15,023 nucleotides of DNA from Bacillota bacterium. Lineage in GTDB: Bacteria > Bacillota > Clostridia > Christensenellales > CAG-138. The notes beneath the pieces were generated by a model. The model was not told the DNA's origin. It ran no database searches and was given only the letters and a program-made list of their open reading frames with translations. The position numbers and the translations under genes were made by a program. Where the stretch lies: contig JAEYHP010000009.1 in NCBI GenBank assembly GCA_023409435.1, positions 1 through 15,023 on the forward strand. Reading direction: 5' to 3'. Within the stretch, counting starts at the first letter, position 1, and each line of letters opens with the position of its first letter. This document shows positions 6,588 through 13,488 of this stretch, piece by piece.

Positions 6588-7241
6588 ATGGAAACGAAAC
6601 AAAGAATTTTGTTTGCCGCGCTGGATTTGTTCAGCCAAAAAGGATACGACGCCGTGTCCGTGCGCGATATCGCGCGGGAGGTGGGCGTCAAGGAAAGCTC
6701 GCTCTACAACCATTTTCAGAACAAGCAGGACATCTATGATTCTCTGTTCGCTTTTTGCGCGGCAAAGGGGGAAGAAATCGGGTATTCCCTTGATCTGACC
6801 AACGAGGAAAAGCGCTACGTGGTGGATGCGCATATCCGCAACCTTTACCGCGACATCACGCCCGAACGGTTTGCGCATATGGCGGAGACGCTGTTTGATT
6901 ATTATTTTACCGATGAGCTGAACGTCAAGCTTCGGAAGATGCTCACCATTGAACAATATCGAGATCAGGAAGCGGCAAAGCGCTACCGGGAAAACGCCTT
7001 TGAAGCGGCGCTTGTTTACCAAACCGAGCTGTTCGCCACGCTGATTGAAGAAGGCCTGTTTCGCAAGGCGGACCCGTACATGCTTGCTTTAGCGTTCTAC
7101 TCGCCCATATTTTTGTTGTTTTATAAATTTGACGCAACATCCCAAGGCCATGCGGAAGCGAAGGCGCAGTTTTTGCGCCATATCGATCACTTTGTGCAGA
7201 CATATGCCGTTCAGGGAACGGAAGGGGAGGAAAACCAATGA
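6588..7241 (+). CDS. TetR/AcrR-family transcriptional regulator
   Basis: The 217-residue protein has a clear N-terminal TetR helix-turn-helix: RILFAALDLFSQKGYD (6-21), then VSVRDIAREVGVKESSLYNHFQNKQDIYDSLF (23-54). The C-terminal ligand domain is not recognisable by eye, so the inducer is unknown. Its ATG has only a weak upstream GGTGA, and it is preceded by a perfect dyad over its own promoter. Its stop codon overlaps the start of the next gene (ATGA), so it is co-transcribed and translationally coupled with the flavoprotein. By the usual TetR logic it represses the whole three-gene unit until a small molecule releases it; that is inference from layout. Confidence 0.92.
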   Translation: METKQRILFAALDLFSQKGYDAVSVRDIAREVGVKESSLYNHFQNKQDIYDSLFAFCAAKGEEIGYSLDLTNEEKRYVVDAHIRNLYRDITPERFAHMAETLFDYYFTDELNVKLRKMLTIEQYRDQEAAKRYRENAFEAALVYQTELFATLIEEGLFRKADPYMLALAFYSPIFLLFYKFDATSQGHAEAKAQFLRHIDHFVQTYAVQGTEGEENQ

Positions 7242-7969
7242 ACGTCGCCATCGTCAATGGAAACGCCCGCCACGGCAGTACGTGGCACTGCAAGAAACTC
7301 TTCCTTGAGGAACTAAAGAAGCTTGCGGACGCCACAATTACCGAGTTTACGCTGCCCAGGGATATGCCACATTTTTGTGCGGGCTGCTTCAACTGCTTTT
7401 TTAAAGGGGAAGAAAACTGCCCACATGCAAAGTATATGCAGCCCATCGTAGAAGCGCTGACCGCGGCGGATGTCATTGTGCTGACTTCCCCGGCCTATGT
7501 GTTTGACGTATCGGGGCAGATGAAGGCGTTTTTGGATCATCTCGGCTACATGTGGATGGTGCACCGGCCGCATCCGTCCATGTTCCGCAAAATAGGCGTC
7601 ACCATTTCCACCACGGCGGGGGCGGGCTTATCCCATACGACCAAGACCATGGCGGACAGCCTGCGCTTTTGGGGCGCAAGGCGCGTGCTTTCCTTCAAAT
7701 CCGCTGTGGCGGCGACTTCGTGGGATGAGGTAAAGGAGAAAAAGCGCGTTAAAATCCAGCGGCGGATGCGTGCATTGGCGGAAAGCGCCGTAAAAAGCAT
7801 GCGGCGCATCGATAAATTACCTGTCCCTCTCATCCAAAGGGGCATGTTTTTTGCGATCCGCAGTATGATGAAAAAGGGCGGCTGGAACGAAAAGGACCGG
7901 GAATATTGGAAAGAGCGGGGCTGGCTCAAGGGTAAAAGCCCGTTTACAAGCATGGAGGCCGAAGGATAG
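7238..7969 (+). CDS. Flavodoxin-like NAD(P)H/FMN oxidoreductase with a cysteine cluster
   Basis: This 243-residue protein is a flavodoxin-fold FMN-binding redox protein. NGNARHGST (7-15) matches the FMN phosphate loop, SPAYVFDVSGQMKAFLDHL (89-107) is the second flavin-contacting region, and STTAGAG (127-133) is the third. Between the first two is CAGCFNCFFKGEENC (near residue 47), giving the spacing C-x2-C-x2-C-x7-C. That is close to the compact cysteine motif described for iron-sulfur flavoproteins, so a 4Fe-4S cluster is possible; many NADPH-dependent FMN reductases carry similar cysteines. The C-terminal ~75 residues are very basic (many Lys, Arg and Trp) and extend past the flavodoxin core. 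GGGGAGG precedes the ATG, which overlaps the TetR stop. The substrate is unknown. Confidence 0.85.
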   Translation: MNVAIVNGNARHGSTWHCKKLFLEELKKLADATITEFTLPRDMPHFCAGCFNCFFKGEENCPHAKYMQPIVEALTAADVIVLTSPAYVFDVSGQMKAFLDHLGYMWMVHRPHPSMFRKIGVTISTTAGAGLSHTTKTMADSLRFWGARRVLSFKSAVAATSWDEVKEKKRVKIQRRMRALAESAVKSMRRIDKLPVPLIQRGMFFAIRSMMKKGGWNEKDREYWKERGWLKGKSPFTSMEAEG

Positions 7970-7980
7970 GAGGAAACCAC

Positions 7981-8286
7981 ATGCAGTTTGACGGCATCTT
8001 AGTCGGCGCGGGTACGTTCCTGATCATAGGCTTATTGCATGTAGCCGTCATAAAGACGGAATACCATTGGGGTGTAACCGTCTGGCCGATTTACCTTGCG
8101 GCGGGCGTCCTTGCCATTGCTGCCTCTCTGTTTGTCAAGATTCTGGTTATTTCCGCATTATTGTGCGTGCTGGGCTTTTCGCTGCTGTGGGGCATCCGTG
8201 AGCTATACGAACAGAGGGAGCGCGTGAACCGCGGCTGGTTCCCGAAAAAGCCGGATAAAAACAAAGACGCCGACCATCCGCTTTAG
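7981..8286 (+). CDS. DUF4491-family small membrane protein
   Basis: The 101-residue product has three hydrophobic segments (about 5-25, 35-54 and 56-74) followed by a charged cytoplasmic-looking tail with the family-like RVNRGWFPKKPDKNK ending. The pattern GxxSFLIIGxxHxxVIKxEYxxG...WP matches what I know of DUF4491, a family of unknown function found mainly in Firmicutes and Bacteroidetes. AGGAGG lies 7 bases before the ATG, which is 11 bases after the flavoprotein gene, so it belongs to the TetR-controlled unit. No catalytic residue is evident. It may be a membrane partner of the flavoprotein, but only proximity supports that. Confidence 0.8.
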   Translation: MQFDGILVGAGTFLIIGLLHVAVIKTEYHWGVTVWPIYLAAGVLAIAASLFVKILVISALLCVLGFSLLWGIRELYEQRERVNRGWFPKKPDKNKDADHPL

Positions 8287-8303
8287 GCGGGGGCGGCGTT
8301 TTT
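8267..8303 (+). terminator. Terminator overlapping the end of the DUF4491 gene
   Basis: ACGCCG (8267-8272) pairs with CGGCGT (8294-8299), and an inner CCGC/GCGG (8278-8281/8287-8290) stacks within it. Five T residues follow (8299-8303). The gene's stop codon lies inside the hairpin. The reverse direction also ends in a T-rich stretch, so it may serve the convergent M15 gene too. Confidence 0.75.
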
Positions 8304-8314
8304 ATGCAGCGACC

Positions 8315-9106
8315 TTACCGCACATCCTTCTCAAAATGCTGATAGTCCTTCACCGTTTTCCAATTGCCGCCCCATTTCCAGCCATGCTTGGTAAAGAGCT
8401 TGTAGGCCAAATCGTCCTTGTCGATCTTCCCGGCGAAGTCCTTGGAGCGGTCCGCGTATTGCTTACCGTTTTTCGGCGAAACGGTGCCCTTTTTCACATA
8501 AGGGTTTAATTTGGGGTTGATATCGATTGCCATGCCGTAGCTGTGCAGGGAGAGCTTTTTGCTGCCTGCCACCGTGCGGTAATTGAACGCAGAGGTGTTG
8601 TTCGCTTCCGTAGAGCGCGTATCGTCTGCCTGGTAATCGTCCACCAGCCGCACAGAGGTAAAGGGGTATTTGCACAGATACAGCTCACAGAATATGTCCA
8701 TCATCTCGTCCGCTAACTTTTTATGAACGATCAGTTCGCCGGTCTTCACGTTGCCTTCAAAATCGTAATACAGAAGGCCGATGTATCTTAAATCGTCGTA
8801 ATGGATCTTTGCCTTTCTGTCGTTCTCCGGATAACTTAGCCCTGTGATGCGTTTTTTCATTTCGTCGGTAAGCTCCATATAAAAGAACCCGTCCACGCGC
8901 CCGAGCTTTTCCGCCTCCACGGACATGGCGGGGGCAGCCTCGGGCGTTATGGAAGGCGCGGGCGAGACGGTGGGGAAAATGGAGGGCGGAGGTGCAGGGG
9001 AATACGCCGGGCCGGTATCCGTCGGACCATACTCCTTAGGTGCGGCGCAACCCGAAAAAAGAATGACAGCGAATAAAAAAACTGCGCACGTTCTGCGGAC
9101 ATCCAT
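8315..9106 (-). CDS. M15-family peptidase lipoprotein (VanY / D,D- or L,D-type)
   Basis: The 263-residue protein begins with a lipoprotein signal, MDVRRTCAVFLFAVILFSGC, with C20 as the likely lipidated cysteine. A Pro/Ser/Thr-rich linker (~21-60) follows, then a zinc peptidase domain. The M15 signature is SLHSYGMAIDIN (186-197) with ligands H188 and D195, and the third ligand is H257 in DYQHFE. M15 enzymes cut peptidoglycan stem peptides, either the terminal D-Ala-D-Ala or an L-Ala-D-Glu bond; the sequence does not settle which. It should act on the outer face of the membrane. Start choice is awkward: AGGAGG is 13 bases before the ATG at 9106 and about 1 base before an in-frame TTG at 9118. 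I take the ATG because it leaves a normal signal peptide. It converges on the DUF4491 gene. Confidence 0.88.
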   Translation of the reverse strand: MDVRRTCAVFLFAVILFSGCAAPKEYGPTDTGPAYSPAPPPSIFPTVSPAPSITPEAAPAMSVEAEKLGRVDGFFYMELTDEMKKRITGLSYPENDRKAKIHYDDLRYIGLLYYDFEGNVKTGELIVHKKLADEMMDIFCELYLCKYPFTSVRLVDDYQADDTRSTEANNTSAFNYRTVAGSKKLSLHSYGMAIDINPKLNPYVKKGTVSPKNGKQYADRSKDFAGKIDKDDLAYKLFTKHGWKWGGNWKTVKDYQHFEKDVR

Positions 9107-9240
9107 AACCGGTTGCAATCCTCCTTTTGATGATATGCATGCATTTATTTTATCCGCCGGTTAATCTGTTCATGTATTTATGAAACGGCTGCTTTAGCCA
9201 ATATGCTGCGTACATGGCAATAAAAAAATTTATAGTCAAC

Positions 9241-9274
9241 AAAAAAGCGGCCATCCATCCGGATGGCCGCTTTT
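9241..9274 (-). terminator. Terminator of the serA-DUF1015-lysC operon
   Basis: AAAAGCGGCCATCC (9243-9256) and GGATGGCCGCTTTT (9261-9274) are perfect reverse complements around a 4-base loop. Read leftward, the hairpin is followed by six T residues. It lies 14 bases after the lysC stop codon. The remaining 9107-9240 stretch holds the upstream region of the M15 lipoprotein gene, including a 10-bp palindrome ATGCATGCAT, but no promoter I would defend. Confidence 0.92.
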
Positions 9275-9288
9275 ACTTCTCTATAACC

Positions 9289-10611
9289 TTACTTTTCGTC
9301 CTTGAACGCCTCGTATATGGCGCGCACGGCGGTAGGGAATTCGTCGCTTTCCACGCCCACGATGATGTTCATTTCGCTCGATCCCTGGTCGATCATGCGG
9401 ATGTTGACGCCGGCTCTCGCCAAAGCCGTAAACAGCTTCGCCGCGATACCGATGGAATGTACCATGCCGCGGCCCACCGTGGCAATCAAAGCGAGGTTGT
9501 CGTGTACCTCCACGCAATCGGAATTGCACGCTTCCATCAGTTCGTCAAGTACCGCGTTGCGCTTGCCTTCGAGCTGGGAGTCGGCAACCACGACGGACAT
9601 CGTATCGATGCCGGTCGGGATGTGCTCAAACGAAATATTGTGCTTTTTGAGCACGGAAAGCACCTTGTAGCCAAAGCCTACCTCGCTGTGCATATTGTCT
9701 TTGGCGATGGCGATTACCGTAAAGCCCGTGCGGCCCGCGATGCCCGTGAGCTTGCCGCCCAAAGGTTCGCCGTCGTCGTCCGGTATAATGAGCGTGCCGG
9801 GCTCCTCCGGGGCGTTCGTGTTGCGGACATTGATGGGGATGCACGCCTGCCGCACAGGGAAAATGGAATCCTCGTGCAGGACGGTAGCGCCCATGTAGGC
9901 AAGCTCGCGAAGCTCGGAGTACGTGATGGAGCGTATGGGCTTGGGGTCGTTCACGATACGGGGGTCGGCCATCAAGAAGCCCGATACATCCGTCCAGTTT
10001 TCATAAATATCGGCGTTTACGCCTCTGGCTACGATCGCGCCCGAAATATCCGAGCCGCCGCGCGGGAACACTCTGATGCTGCCGTCGGGCATGGCGCCGT
10101 AAAAACCGGGCACTGCAACGCGCGTCTTACCCACAAGCTTTTGCTGCATGAGCTTTTGCGTGCCTTCCGCGTCGAATTTTCCTTCGGCGGTAAAGCGGAT
10201 CACTTCCGTGGCGTCCACAAATGTAAAGCCAAGGTAGTTCGCAAGCAGGAGGCCGTTTAAATATTCGCCGCGGCTTGCGGCATAATCCGCGGACGCGCCG
10301 TGCTTAATATCCACCCACACGGTTTGCAGGTAGGGGCGAATGTCCAGCGTTAGCTTCAGTTCCTGCGCAATGTCGATATACCGCTGCGCAATGACGTCGA
10401 ACACCTCTTCGAAATGCTCGCCCTGGCTCGCAAGCTTCTGGCAGCGGTAAAGAAGATCCGTGATCTTCTCATCCTTATACGTTCGTTTGCCGGGCGCCGA
10501 GGGTACGACGAACATACGCGCTTCGTCGGAAAGCATAATTGCCTTTACTTTGCGGAACTGCGCGGCGTCAGCGAGGGAGCTTCCGCCAAACTTTGCGACC
10601 TTAACCTTCAT
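9289..10611 (-). CDS. lysC: Aspartate kinase with C-terminal ACT domains
   Basis: Aspartokinase phosphorylates aspartate, the first step toward lysine, threonine, methionine and diaminopimelate. The 440-residue single-function enzyme starts with VAKFGGSSLA (5-14), the nucleotide-binding motif KFGGS of the amino acid kinase fold. VFPRGGSDISGA (181-192) and NWTDVSGFLMADPRIV (205-220) are the substrate and ATP sites. Two ACT regulatory domains follow, FTVIAIAKDN... (297 on) and LALIATVGRGMVHSIGIAAKLFTAL (373-397), so feedback inhibition by an end product is expected. The ATG has AGAGGAG 7 bases upstream and lies 17 bases after the DUF1015 gene, so the two are co-transcribed. Which end product inhibits it cannot be seen. 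Confidence 0.95.
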   Translation of the reverse strand: MKVKVAKFGGSSLADAAQFRKVKAIMLSDEARMFVVPSAPGKRTYKDEKITDLLYRCQKLASQGEHFEEVFDVIAQRYIDIAQELKLTLDIRPYLQTVWVDIKHGASADYAASRGEYLNGLLLANYLGFTFVDATEVIRFTAEGKFDAEGTQKLMQQKLVGKTRVAVPGFYGAMPDGSIRVFPRGGSDISGAIVARGVNADIYENWTDVSGFLMADPRIVNDPKPIRSITYSELRELAYMGATVLHEDSIFPVRQACIPINVRNTNAPEEPGTLIIPDDDGEPLGGKLTGIAGRTGFTVIAIAKDNMHSEVGFGYKVLSVLKKHNISFEHIPTGIDTMSVVVADSQLEGKRNAVLDELMEACNSDCVEVHDNLALIATVGRGMVHSIGIAAKLFTALARAGVNIRMIDQGSSEMNIIVGVESDEFPTAVRAIYEAFKDEK

Positions 10612-10628
10612 GCTGTGTCTCCTCTAAG

Positions 10629-11972
10629 TTACGGTAAAATTTTTCTGCATTCCATATAATATCTTTTCTCGCAGGCTTCGCCCATTGAGAAAGTTTTACG
10701 GGGGAGCGCGCCGTCGTACACGACGGTGGGGAACAGTTCGCTCTTTTTCATGGCGGGCAGCAAAAAACCCACGGTATCCGGATTTTTGGACAGCTTCTTT
10801 ACGACGTCCGCGCCGTGGATATAATCCACCTCGCTGTGTATGAACTCTTTTAAAAGCGCGTCGATCGCGTTCTGCAGCGTCCCTACGCTCAACTGCTGCT
10901 TGGGCGTTTGTACCTCAAAGCAGCCCGTCTTCTCCCCAAAATAGAAGGGCAGCATATGCGCGCCGTTTTCGGAATGGTGTACTGCATGCGCAAGGTCTTC
11001 CGCATTTGCGTAGTAGCGGGTCAAAACCTTCCCGTTTTCCGCCGCAAGAAGCTTTTCCAGCCGTTCCACGGCGATTTCGGGCGCGACGCCGAACAGCACG
11101 CGGTGTATGGGCTCGAATACGATGCCGTCGTCATGCACGTTTTCAATCTCCACCAGCGCGTAGCGGGCGGGGTGTGTTTCCTGCTCGGCGGGAGAGAGCG
11201 TTTTTTTGATATTCTCCCACGCGGCTTTTGCGGTGGCGAATGAGTGGTTGCCGTCTCCCATGGCGAACAGCAGCGGGGCGTGGCCCGCGCCGTATTTCGC
11301 TTCAAACGCGGCCTTGTCGGTCAGCGCTGCAAGCGCATCAAGTACGGCCTTGATATCCTCTTCACGGCTGACCAAATGCCCGCTGACATGCCCGCCGCCC
11401 TTCATAAGGTCGGTATCGTAGAGCGTCTTCATGCGGGCGGTCATCTTAGCAAGCGGATCAATCACGGTGCGGCCGGGGTCGTCGATGAGCACGAGTATGT
11501 GCGGCAGCTCCAGCGGCGCGCCCTCGCGGATGCGGAGCCGGGGCGGGATGCGCTCCACAATCGTCCCCTCCGTGGCGCGGATAAGCGTGGTGGCGCCCTT
11601 TTTATAATCATACTGTTCAAGATCCAGCGCAAGGATGAGCCCAAGGCGTTCTTTGCCCTCCGCCTGACGGTGCACAAACACAAAGCCCGTTTCCTGTTCT
11701 TCCAGAACGCCAGAGGCAAGATACTCCCGCATGCCGGCCTGTATGGCCTTTATGCGCTCGGCCTCGCCGGGCTGGCCAAGATACGCTTCGGGGAGTATCA
11801 GGTTAAGCGTGGAGGGCTCACTGCCAATATATGCCTTGGCCTCTTCCCAGTACTCTTTCTCCGAGGTGTACTGGTCGCACGCGACGACGGCCCATTTAGA
11901 AAAATCCGTCGTGGGCTTGGGAAGGAGCACATTGGGGACGCCTACGCCAATGTCGTTTGGGTACTTGTTCAT
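10629..11972 (-). CDS. DUF1015-family protein, serine-pathway neighbour
   Basis: The 447-residue protein belongs to the DUF1015 (COG4198) family. Recognisable conserved stretches are FSKWAVVACDQYTSEKEYW (24-42), IRATEGTIVERIPPR (131-145), MGDGNHSFATAKA (238-250) and the C-terminal VDYIHGADVVKK. The family has no function I can state as established. It is commonly found next to 3-phosphoglycerate dehydrogenase, as here, which suggests a role in serine metabolism; a kinase or phosphoserine-handling activity has been a natural guess but is inference. The ATG at 11972 is chosen over an in-frame start at 12029 because GGAGG precedes it by 6 bases and homologues begin near this point. It follows serA by 70 bases, which include a TTGGCTT/AAGCCAA mini-hairpin without a T-run. 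Confidence 0.85.
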   Translation of the reverse strand: MNKYPNDIGVGVPNVLLPKPTTDFSKWAVVACDQYTSEKEYWEEAKAYIGSEPSTLNLILPEAYLGQPGEAERIKAIQAGMREYLASGVLEEQETGFVFVHRQAEGKERLGLILALDLEQYDYKKGATTLIRATEGTIVERIPPRLRIREGAPLELPHILVLIDDPGRTVIDPLAKMTARMKTLYDTDLMKGGGHVSGHLVSREEDIKAVLDALAALTDKAAFEAKYGAGHAPLLFAMGDGNHSFATAKAAWENIKKTLSPAEQETHPARYALVEIENVHDDGIVFEPIHRVLFGVAPEIAVERLEKLLAAENGKVLTRYYANAEDLAHAVHHSENGAHMLPFYFGEKTGCFEVQTPKQQLSVGTLQNAIDALLKEFIHSEVDYIHGADVVKKLSKNPDTVGFLLPAMKKSELFPTVVYDGALPRKTFSMGEACEKRYYMECRKILP

Positions 11973-12042
11973 ACACAGCCTCCGTGTTGATCTTTGGCTT
12001 AAAAGCCAAGCAGCAAAACCAAATAACAAGCCGTTTCGAGCG

Positions 12043-13221
12043 TTAGCAGATTTCGGGGTTCAGGCAGAACGTGCGCACGCGCATCATGCCTTCTATCCCG
12101 TTCAGGCGGGCATGCGCCTTATCCGGAAGGGGATTGTCAAGATCCAATATGGAATACGCGATATCCCCGCGGCTTTTGTTGATCATGTTGGTAATGTTGC
12201 CGTTTTCGGCGGCGATAATTGCGGTAATTTGACCCACCATGTTGGTGATGTTGCGGTGCAGCGCGCATACGCGGTAGGAACCGGACGGCCCCATGACGCA
12301 CTGCGGGAAATTCACGCTGTTGTTGATGTTGCCGTAAGTCAAATAATCGTCCAACTCCCGCGCCGCCATCCGCGCGCAGTTTTCCTCGCTTTCGGGTGTG
12401 GTGGCGCCAAGATGCGGCACGCAGATGATATTCGGGTGGTTAATGAGCGTGGATTCCGGGAAATCCGTCACATAGCGGGAAATCGTTCCCGCTTCCACGG
12501 CGGCAAGCACCGCTTCGGTATCCACAAGCTCGCCGCGCGCAAGGTTCAACAGGATCGCACCGGGCTTCATGAACGAAAGTGTGCGGGCGTTCAAATAGTT
12601 TCTTGTCGCGTCCATCAGCGGCACGTGTATGGTCACATAATCGCAGCGGGGGAGAAGTTCCTCCAAGGAGCCCGCGCGGCATACCGTGCGGGAAAGCCCC
12701 CATGCGTGTTCAACGGAAATAAACGGATCGTAGCCGTACACCTGCATGCCGATGGCGTTCGCGTCGTTGGCAACCATCACGCCGATCGCGCCCAGGCCGA
12801 TAACGGCAAGCGTTTTTCCGGCCAGCTCGCTGCCTACAAATTTGCGCTTGCCCTGTTCCACCTGCAGCGGGATGTCTTCACCTGAAAGGTTGTTCGTCCA
12901 GGCAACGCCCTCCAACACATTGCGGGAGGCTAACAGCATGCAACAAAGCGCCAGTTCCTTTACGGCATTGGCGTTTGCGCCCGGCGTATTGAATACCGCG
13001 ACAGCAGCCTGCGTGCAAAGTTCCACGGGAATGTTGTTAACGCCTGCACCCGCGCGGGCGATGGCTAAAAGCGAAGGGTTGAACGGCCTTTTTCTGCAGT
13101 CTGCGCTGCGGACGAGAAGGGCAACAGGATCCTCTTCGTGGTCGGAAACGACATAACGGGTTGGTTTTAGCGCCTCATAGATGGCATCGGATATGGCGTT
13201 GAGTGTTAAGATGTTCTGCAT
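12043..13221 (-). CDS. serA: D-3-phosphoglycerate dehydrogenase SerA
   Basis: SerA oxidises 3-phosphoglycerate to 3-phosphohydroxypyruvate with NAD+, the committed step of serine synthesis. The 392-residue form has an N-terminal substrate half with ARAGAGVNNIP (55-65) and FNTPGANANAVKEL (77-90). The NAD fold follows with IGLGAIG (141-147). Catalytic R229 lies in LNLARGE and H270 in VPHLGA. A C-terminal ACT domain (~318-386) could bind serine as feedback inhibitor. I place the start at the ATG of MQNILTLN because that is where homologues begin and AAAGGG lies just upstream; an in-frame ATG at 13356 would add 45 residues with no recognisable domain. SerC and SerB are not in the window. It leads the serA-DUF1015-lysC operon. 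Confidence 0.93.
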   Translation of the reverse strand: MQNILTLNAISDAIYEALKPTRYVVSDHEEDPVALLVRSADCRKRPFNPSLLAIARAGAGVNNIPVELCTQAAVAVFNTPGANANAVKELALCCMLLASRNVLEGVAWTNNLSGEDIPLQVEQGKRKFVGSELAGKTLAVIGLGAIGVMVANDANAIGMQVYGYDPFISVEHAWGLSRTVCRAGSLEELLPRCDYVTIHVPLMDATRNYLNARTLSFMKPGAILLNLARGELVDTEAVLAAVEAGTISRYVTDFPESTLINHPNIICVPHLGATTPESEENCARMAARELDDYLTYGNINNSVNFPQCVMGPSGSYRVCALHRNITNMVGQITAIIAAENGNITNMINKSRGDIAYSILDLDNPLPDKAHARLNGIEGMMRVRTFCLNPEIC

Positions 13222-13358
13222 ATCCCTTTCAAACCTCTCTAAATAAAATATATTGCACGCGGGATCATCCGCGAACGATACGGCGCTGTATCCACAAAAC
13301 GGAAGATGGATGCGGTTGCCTGAAGCAGGCCGACCCAAAAGGGCAGCTTCCCACATTT
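13222..13358 (-). promoter_or_regulatory. Long serA leader with several hairpins
   Basis: From the predicted transcription start near 13358 to the serA ATG there are about 137 bases. On the minus strand they can form CCC-TTTT-GGG, GCCTG-CTT-CAGGC (13318-13330), GATAC/GTATC (13277-13292) and CGCGG/CCGCG (13258-13273). The stretch is also an open frame in phase with serA from an ATG at 13356, which would sit at or next to the first transcribed base. It matches no riboswitch class I know by consensus. It may be a regulatory leader, a leaderless N-terminal extension, or merely an unstructured 5' UTR. Confidence 0.4.
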
Positions 13359-13364
13359 AATAGC

Positions 13365-13393
13365 ATTATACCCTGTGGCGGGTAATCGCGCAA
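13365..13393 (-). promoter_or_regulatory. serA operon promoter
   Basis: On the minus strand a perfect TATAAT (13365-13370) is preceded, 17 bases upstream, by TTGCGC (13388-13393), which keeps the important TTG. Predicted transcription start is near 13358. The dyad at 13380-13406 overlaps the -35 and half of the spacer. Confidence 0.65.
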
Positions 13394-13406
13394 TGTGCGA
13401 TTACCC
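13380..13406. promoter_or_regulatory. Operator-like dyad over the serA -35
   Basis: GGGTAATCGC (13380-13389) and GCGATTACCC (13397-13406) are exact reverse complements separated by seven bases. No T-run flanks it rightward, and it lies in the promoter rather than after a gene, so a protein binding site is more likely than a terminator. A bound regulator would block or position RNA polymerase at the serA promoter. Confidence 0.6.
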
Positions 13407-13423
13407 CATGACCGACGCCTTTC

Positions 13424-13451
13424 ACCGTTCCCCGCCGGTGGTCATACATTA
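13424..13451 (+). promoter_or_regulatory. Possible sigma-K/sigma-E-type sporulation promoter
   Basis: CATACATTA (13443-13451) fits the sigma-K -10 pattern CATAnnnTA, and AC (13424-13425) lies 17 bases upstream as that sigma factor requires. The first eight bases also fit the sigma-E -10 pattern. No sigma-A promoter is evident before the M15 gene at 13489. The sigma-K consensus carries little information, so a chance match is quite possible. Confidence 0.35.
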
Positions 13452-13488
13452 AAAAAGAACATGACGGAAGGCAGGGGGTCGTTGAGGC

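Noticed and set aside
9214..10260. A 348-codon open frame on the plus strand
   Set aside because: It lies entirely antisense to the well-supported lysC gene and its terminator, has no family resemblance, and such long antisense frames are common in GC-rich coding DNA.
11994..12009. TTGGCTT/AAGCCAA hairpin between serA and DUF1015 as a terminator
   Set aside because: It is short and has no T-run in the leftward direction, and the downstream genes have no other promoter, so read-through is expected.
11731..12885. A 384-codon plus-strand frame spanning DUF1015 and serA
   Set aside because: It runs antisense across two recognised genes and their junction, with no RBS or homology.
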